Positions 58,251-64,000 of a stretch of DNA of 64,000 bases are shown here, one piece after another (position 1 is the first letter of the stretch; each line of letters starts with the position of its first letter). The stretch is from Isoetes taiwanensis (Eukaryota > Streptophyta > Lycopodiopsida > Isoetales > Isoetaceae). The translations under genes and the position numbers were made by a program. The notes under the pieces were generated by a model that had not been told where the DNA came from, ran no database searches, and saw only the letters and a list, made by a program, of their open reading frames with translations. The DNA is taken from contig JAJEKV010000088.1 in NCBI GenBank assembly GCA_021234155.1, positions 188,001 to 252,000 of the forward strand, written 5' to 3'.

Positions 58251-59121
58251 ACAGAGGGCTGCGCTGGAACGTCACATTATTTACTTCCAGAAGGTGGTGG
58301 CTATGGATGAAGCCCGGCTGCCCAACCTTGCTTTGGCAGTGGCGATGGGCCCGCAACGACTCAAAGCCTGCTGGAAAGACAAGCAAGCCCAGTGGTTCTC
58401 GCTATGGAATGTGCAGGCACACAGATGTGGACCAGTGCATACACCGGCGAACGCTACGCCTTGAAGCGATGCTTGGATGCTTGCTTCATGGCCAAGCTTT
58501 GGGATCTGCGAGGCCCCGTCACATGTCAAGGTGGCAAATTATCGACGCCAGAGTTAATCCCATGCTCACGAGGGGCCCCACCACTACCTGCGCACCCATC
58601 TACCCATGAAAAAGCGCAGAGTGATTGCTTCCATTCGCGACAGTGCACACCACCTCCGCATTGAGACAGGGAGATGGATTCGGGGAGCCGCGTGAGGATA
58701 GAGTCCGCCGCGATCCGTCAACAGGGCACCATTGAGGATGAAAGTCACGCCCTCGTGCTGTCCGGCGATACCCGGCATATCCGGGCTCGGTATGCACGGT
58801 TAGTTGTGCCCCATCAGGCCTTGCATGAGCTACTGAGCACGGCCTATGTAGGCTTGTTGGGATCGTACCTCCGGGAGGTAATGGATACGCGGACTCAGTT
58901 ATGTCCCCCTGTCTGACATTAACCTCAGCTGTACTTGTGATTATGTATATAACTGTGCAGTATGTCAGCATCCTTATTAGGTTTTTCCCCCGAAAACCCT
59001 TCGGGGCGGGGGTTTTTTAATCCTGGTAGTAATACGCCTGCTGCTCTCTCTTTGTACTTGGGTCCCATAGGCCAGTTGGTCTCCGTGGATGATAAAATCA
59101 TATTCTATTCTATTCTATTCT
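58251..59121 (+). mobile_element. 5'-truncated LINE ORF2 C-terminus with (TATTC)n tail
   Basis: Plus-strand frames give WFSLWNV, then IEDESHALVLSGD, then IRARYARL and LGSYLREVMDTR. These resemble the zinc-knuckle/C-terminal part of plant LINE ORF2, with frameshifts. The 3' end carries 'gggtcccataggcc', GATGATAAAA and four TATTC units ending near 59121. Its last about 170 bp match the insert at 7920-8088. It interrupts the copia remnant. Confidence 0.8.
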
Positions 59122-59559
59122 TTAGTTAAAGCACATAATTTAAATGCACATACCTCAGCATCCTCGTTGAGTTCATCTTCTTCTCCCTTTGCTTCCTGAG
59201 GGTCTATTTATGCTTGATATGTGCCCTTTTTCGCCCGTCAAGCAGTTTTTTAGCAGTTTATTTCCATTTTTTTTACACGGGCTTTCCGTGACGGGCAACA
59301 ATTTGTCGAGCCATCAGCCATAAAGTTAAAGGGCAGTGACGGTCGGAGAAGGCCACCACTCAGGAAAGCTTTTGGGCGCGAACTTTCTGCACTGCTGAAT
59401 CTCTGATGAATCACTGATTAATTTTCCTCGGGTTGCTGAAATTCATCATTTCCTGGATCGTCCGACCCATTACTGCAGTATCTTCAATTAATATGGAGAT
59501 AATTCATGTTTTGAGTTAAGAAAACTCTGTTTTTTGATCTGTATTCCACAGCTTGAAAC
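59122..59559 (+). promoter_or_regulatory. Upstream region and leader of the RING-H2-like gene
   Basis: No coding frame. It includes 'cttttttgatctgtattccacag' just before the ATG; a CAG there could also be an acceptor of a leader intron. No firm TATA box. Confidence 0.3.
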
Positions 59560-60956
59560 ATGGCGACCAAAACCAATTCCGGCGAGGTACAAGTCCCTCT
59601 TGCATTTCTAATTTATTTTTAAGGGACTAGGCTAAGAACTTGGTTTTGCAGGAGTTACTTTTTGCAAGAACACCTATTGAATTTGCAAGAAATCGGAAAC
59701 TTTCGATGGAGGAAAAGAATCCAAGAAGTATCAAGTGGGCAGATGTTCCAAGTGCTGATTCTTTGCAGGTTTGGGAAAAACCTATGCCCAAGACCGACAA
59801 GATACACATCAAGTTAATTAAGCCCCAGTTCAAGACATCACTCTCTGATTTGATAGAGAAAGTTTATCAAAAACCGCTTCCAAATAATGAATTGAGAACC
59901 CTTTTTGCAAGGGCTTTCGCCTGGTCACATACTACAAAGGCATTGCAGAATCCTGATGATTTTAAGATTAATTGGGCGAGTCTAGCAGCAGACGCTTACA
60001 AGATTGGCCAAGCTCAGCTGAACAAAGACCATGTGAATGCTTTCGAGAAGAACACCACTGCACTGCTGAATCACATAAGGTCACTTTCCTTAATGCATGA
60101 GGATAGCAAAAAAGAATTGGTGCAGAAACAGGTCGACCTGTTGATAATGGAAGGTTCCATCAGCAACTCGAATGCAAACTTTAAGGATCTAGAAGAAGAG
60201 ATAAAGGAGAAGGGGCAGATGTGGATGGAAATGCAGTTGTTCAGTCCTGATGAAGAAGTGGCAATACAAGAATTGCAAAGGGATGAGCAAGCTCTCCAAG
60301 CTTTTCTAGACAAGCAGATGTCCAAGGTGAACACATCAGGTTTGCAAGAACTAAAGAAAGAAATTTCTATTCTTAAATCTGATATTGATAATTATGAAAC
60401 TAATATGAAGTATTGGCATGCCAAGTGCAAGCATGTTGCTCATTTGCATCAGAATGAGAAATCCAAGAAGAGTCTCCCAAAATTGGGAATGGAAACTTAT
60501 AATTTCCCAATGTCCAAAGGGGCAACCACATGTGAGGGTTGTGGCCTTCTGTTTTCAGAAGAATATGGATTGCATGTTAAGATTAAATCATGTGGTCACA
60601 TCTACCATGTTATATGCTTCAGTGTTGTGCTGGAAAGCATGCATTGCATTGCATCTGGCTGTGATGTTGAGGTTCTTCCAAGTATTTTTGATGAACTTGG
60701 TTTCAAGGAACTCAAACCACCAGATTCAGATGAAGAAGAATCAAGTGAAGAAACAAAAGCAGAAGAATTGGAAAAAAGCAGCAAGGTCAAGAGTGGAAAA
60801 AAGCAGAAGGAGGTGACACCCAAGAAGAGATTCAGAGAAGAAACTAGCTCGAGCACCTCTTTGTTCAATGATCCATCAAGCTCAGACTTTCAGCCTGTCA
60901 GAGTGGCAAAGAAAAGAATAATAAGGAGTGCCACTAAGTCAAAAACCAATAGATAA
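59560..60956 (+). CDS. Coiled-coil protein with RING-H2-like zinc finger, family unknown
   Basis: Exon 1 is 59560-59586 (MATKTNSGE), with a 65-bp GT-AG intron and exon 2 59652-60956, giving 443 residues. The frame also opens at 59640 inside the intron, but the spliced start keeps phase. The N-terminal region has RSIKWADVPSADSLQVW. Residues about 155-270 are charged and heptad-like (coiled coil). At 303-346 lies C-x2-C-x16-C-x-H-x2-H-x2-C-x9-C-x4-C, a full set of eight RING-H2-type ligands with an unusual last spacing (x4, not x2). The C-terminus is acidic (DSDEEESSEE), then Lys/Arg-rich, fitting nuclear localisation. RING-H2 proteins are usually E3 ubiquitin ligases; that role is inferred only. 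It is convergent with the broken transposon-like gene ending at 61046 and could belong to the same mobile unit. Confidence 0.8.
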
Positions 60957-61045
60957 AGGTATTTATTCAGTATTTTTGTAAACCAGTTTAGTAACTGGTT
61001 TATTAGAAATCTTATACTCTCCCTTGCCATCAGGCTCAGGTTCTC

Positions 61046-62453
61046 CTATATGGGTTCAAGTACCTGCAATGGTAATGACAGATCAATGTGATATAACTTG
61101 GGATAAAAAAAAGCTGAATTCTTACCTTGTCATAGGTCTTCCATTCAATGTTGTGTCCTGGAATGTATTTCAATTCATTTGGACAAGTTAGTAACTTGGC
61201 AGGTCCACAATTCTTGCACTTGAGAGTTAAACAGTCATGTGCATACCACTCTTCTATTTCATCATCCCTTGGACAGACTAGTGATCTCCAAAGCTCACTA
61301 GTAGAAGAATATGTACATTTATATGCCATGCAAGTTGGCCGAGGGCCACAAACCACACATGTGCACTCGCAGCTAGCTCCATGTAAGTTGTCATCATGCC
61401 TAACCTTATTTATTGCTGCCTAACACAACAGCAAGTTTCTCTATCCCTAACCTTCCTTACATATGGTGGTTTCAGAGCATGAAACATTGAAAAGACAACT
61501 CAACCTTGGGATATTCAGCAGTAAAATGCTTATAGAAAGTAACCTGCAAGTGCAAGTTCACAAGTTATAAACAGAATTTAAAAAGGCAACAGAAAATCAA
61601 TGTAGAAATACTTACTCGAGTTTCCTCTAGAAAATGCAAGGGATGCATTATGTTCACTCCTTTGCCTAGTCTGATCTTCATCACATGTTTTTTGCAAGGT
61701 GACACTCTAGTGTTATTCCTCCAAAAGTCAACCACAAGTTTCCTCTGATCATAAGAAAGCTTGTCACTTCGAGTGCTTTTCTTAAACATTGACCATGGTC
61801 CTTCCCCATGTTCAGCAGCAAGTCTTCTCTTAACAGCAACCGAGACAATTCTTCTATTCAGGTTTAGTTGCTTTGCATATGCCCTTCTATTTGTGTCAGC
61901 ATTAACAGAGTAAGCCATGGCAGCACTTCTTGCTCTCCATGCATCTGTATCCTTTGCATATTTGTGGGCTGCAAATGAATCCTTCAAGTTGTCCACTGTA
62001 GCTTTCATTGTTTTGAATTCTTTGGTGGTTTGAACACCTAGACCAGGCAACCATTTGGCTGCACCCCTTAGAATATCTTCCCTATCTTTTTCACTAGCAT
62101 TCCTACAAATATTAGTAACAAGTTTGCCAATATTCTAGACCAGGCAACCATTTGGCTGCACCCCTTAGAATATCTTCCCTATCTTTTTTCACTAGCATTC
62201 CTACAAATATTAGTAACAAGTTTGCCAATATTCTTTGACAATCTTTTCTTTTCTTTGTGCTAAAATCACCATTCAGTTTGGCTTTTTCATCAGCTGTAGC
62301 CTCCCTTTCTCTCTGTCTTTGTCTTTCTTTTCTTCTTTGTTCAGCTCTCTTCTTCCTAAAAAAAACAGCTAAAGAAGCTAACAAAAGTTAATTCTGTAAA
62401 GGATACATAATAAACAATTGGAGATAAAACTTGACTTACCTAGGTGAAAGCAT
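61046..62453 (-). pseudogene. Transposon-like cysteine-rich protein gene, broken (copy 1)
   Basis: Exons on the minus strand: 62453-62440 (MLSP), 62355-61616, 61543-61126, and a short last one from 61063 that stops at once. Exon 2 starts with an Arg/Glu-rich segment (RKERQRQREREAT), then GAAKWLPGLGVQTTKEF, then LVVDFWRNNTRVSPCKKHV and HFLEETR. Exon 3 has HALKPPYVRKVRDRETCCC and a cysteine cluster CECTCVVCGPRPTC ending CKNCGPAKLLTC. I recall this order (FW.xNTRVSP, KPxxVRxxxxRxTCxC) from multicopy transposon-like ORFs, but cannot name the superfamily. A 97-bp internal duplication and at least three frameshifts inactivate it. Confidence 0.65.
62041..62234. repeat. 97-bp tandem duplication inside the copy 1 exon
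   Basis: GACCAGGCAACCATTTGGCT starts both 62041-62137 and 62138-62234. They differ by one T in a T run. The duplication sits in the coding exon and disrupts it. Confidence 0.93.
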
Positions 62454-62683
62454 GTTGTAGTGGAACACCCTGGGTGTCCCCCCTGTCCCCCCTAAAAATG
62501 TGGTGGGAGATATCAAATTTGTGGTGCGATTTTAAATTTGGCGCCTAGTGCATGTACTGCCCGGATTCAATCATTTCTTGAACTGCAACAACCCAATTCC
62601 TACGCCACCCGTCCCATTCCAATCTCCACCGAACCGATTTCTAAACCCACGACCCACCCGCGCCTTTCCTGAAGCACACGGCT

Positions 62684-63483
62684 ATGGCGCTTAATCCGGT
62701 TGTGGATCAATCTGGTTCATACCTTCAATCATTTAATTTGGAAGCAAATCTGCCTAAAATCTCAAACCGAACCAATGTAAGAGAAAGAGAACTCCAGAAC
62801 AAGAACGGGATCATAAAAGACGCCAAAGGAAAAGACAAAGGGAAGCTAAAGAAGAATTAGCAAAAATTGCATCAGCAGAGGGAGGATCCACCAGAACGGC
62901 CTCTACTAGGCGTCGGATGGTATTAAAATTGTTATCTTCATTTCATAGCACCACTAAAGGCTTGTCTAACAGCGATAAGAAAGAGGTTTTACTAGATTAT
63001 CTGCAGGATGACACAATGGACAGCGTACTTGGCGAAGAGCTGAAAGATTTGCAAGCCAAGAGCATTGTGGTCAGCAACCTCAGGGCTTCCATTCAACTTG
63101 TGAAGAAGTCTAACAAAGAATGACAGTTTTAGCAGCCCAAGAGTAGTTGCCTTGCTATGGTCGTAAGAGGAAGCATTAATACCGAAAGTGCTAATCCCGC
63201 GGGTGCTCTCGGGGTTTTGGTAAACTATTTGGGTGTTCATCCTAGGAATCTTACCAAAGCAAAATTGAAGAGGGAAGAGATAGATTGCAAAGGGGGAAAT
63301 GGGTTTTGTACAAAAGAGTTAGAAGAGCGGATGCAATTCCCAATTACGTCATAGAACTTGTGCAGCAATTTTGGACCGAAAAACAAGTGGGTCTCTCCAA
63401 ATGCAAAGGATGTTAAGTTCGAAAGAAGATTGGAACGAAATGTAAGAGAGGATCATGCCACTCACTATCCGGAAGAATCACGA
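62684..63483 (+). pseudogene. Transposon-like cysteine-rich protein gene, broken (copy 2, head-to-head)
   Basis: Starts MALNPVVDQSGSYLQSF. After a 2-base disturbance in a GA tract (about 62778-62792) it continues RKRTPEQERDHKRRQRKRQ, then RMVLKLLSSFHSTTKGLS. Further on GKWVLYKRVRRADAIPNYV, QQFW, then (shifted) WVSPNAKDVKFERRLERN and HYPEESR parallel GPWSMFKKSTRSDKLSY, DFW, RVSPCKKHV and HFLEETR of copy 1. So it is a diverged member of the same family, cut short before the cysteine region. Confidence 0.6.
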
Positions 63484-63579
63484 GTTATTTCATTTCTTCA
63501 TCTTCACCACATTTTTATTGTTAATGTGGTATGTGGTATGTGGTTAGTGATTGCTTGTGATATGTGGTTCTTTGTGGTG

Positions 63580-64000
63580 AGGCGCGTGGTGTGAAATAAA
63601 TCTTTGTCAATATATGCTTTGTGGTGCCTAGTGTGGTGAATAACATGGTGTAAAATACATCTTTGTAATATATGCTATGTGGTGCCTAGTGTGGTGAATA
63701 ACATGGTGTAAAATAAATCTTTGTAATATATGCTATGTGGTCCCTAGTGTGGTGAATAACATGGTGTGGTGCCTAGTGTGGTGCCTAGTGTGGTGCCAAG
63801 TGTGGTGCCTAGTGTGGTGAAAAATATGGTGTAAAATGATATTCTATGTGGTGCCTAATGTGGTGAATAACGAGGTGTAAGATGAATGTCTCTAATATAT
63901 GCTATGTGGTGCCTAGTGTGGTGAAAAATATGGTGTACAATAAATTATGTAATATATGCGTTGTGGTGCCTAGTGTGGTGAATAAGGAGGTGTAAGATGA
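63580..64000. repeat. 58-bp minisatellite (GTGGTGCCTAGTGTGGTGAA units)
   Basis: Unit starts at 63621, 63679 and 63737 show a 58-bp period. Later units are disturbed, with a burst of five GTGGTGCCTAGT-type submotifs around 63766-63815. The array continues past the window end. Confidence 0.9.

Noticed and set aside
1-64000. tRNA, rRNA or other structured RNA genes
   Set aside because: No cloverleaf with conserved arm sequences and no rRNA-like segment was noticed by eye; a covariance-model scan would be needed to exclude small ncRNAs.

Overview
The window is nuclear DNA of a land plant. It carries an intron-containing plant-type K+-dependent vacuolar H+-pyrophosphatase, PPR and F-box/kelch gene fragments, canonical GT-AG introns, and dense mobile DNA (copia, two LINE types, Helitrons, a CACTA terminus, MITEs). 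The species cannot be read from the sequence. The high load of gene-fragment-carrying repeats would suit a large non-seed-plant genome such as a fern, but that is a guess. Only two genes look intact: the H+-pyrophosphatase (3701-6965, minus strand, 8 exons, 770 residues) and a 443-residue coiled-coil/RING-H2-like protein (59560-60956, plus strand, 2 exons).

Layout. 1-3700: gene-poor, with short tandem repeats and a dispersed repeat whose inverted relative lies at 49.1-49.3 kb. 3701-7110: H+-pyrophosphatase and its leader. 7395-9380: a 1.06-kb tandem duplication carrying an unidentified long ORF; one copy is split by a 169-bp LINE tail. 9556-15800: a Helitron 3' end and a beta-adaptin pseudogene with a duplicated exon. 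15797-18254: a 5'-truncated LINE between perfect 17-bp target duplications. 19511-38832: a tandem array of about 5.56-kb units (three full, one partial). Each full unit contains a 2.47-kb Helitron with PPR and other gene fragments; the fourth unit has the exact empty Helitron site. 38862-48706: a second tandem duplication (about 3.7 kb per unit). One copy holds a 3.1-kb insertion and the other a 235-bp element with a 9-bp target duplication. Parts of this unit are an inverted, diverged relative of the 5.56-kb unit.

48.7-64 kb: a CACTA-type terminus, broken gene pieces (proline-rich protein, acyl-CoA dehydrogenase, F-box/kelch), a Helitron 3' end, a copia element broken into two blocks, a second LINE type with a pentanucleotide tail, the RING-H2-like gene, and two head-to-head degenerate copies of a transposon-like cysteine-rich gene, ending in a 58-bp minisatellite.

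Most of the window is therefore repeat-driven gene fragmentation rather than a working gene cluster. Its main value is that duplicated segments act as internal controls: partner copies reveal precise empty sites for several insertions. They also show that differences between copies concentrate at CAG/CTG trinucleotides, which may be a methylation-linked sequencing artefact and should be settled before reading frames in these repeats are trusted.
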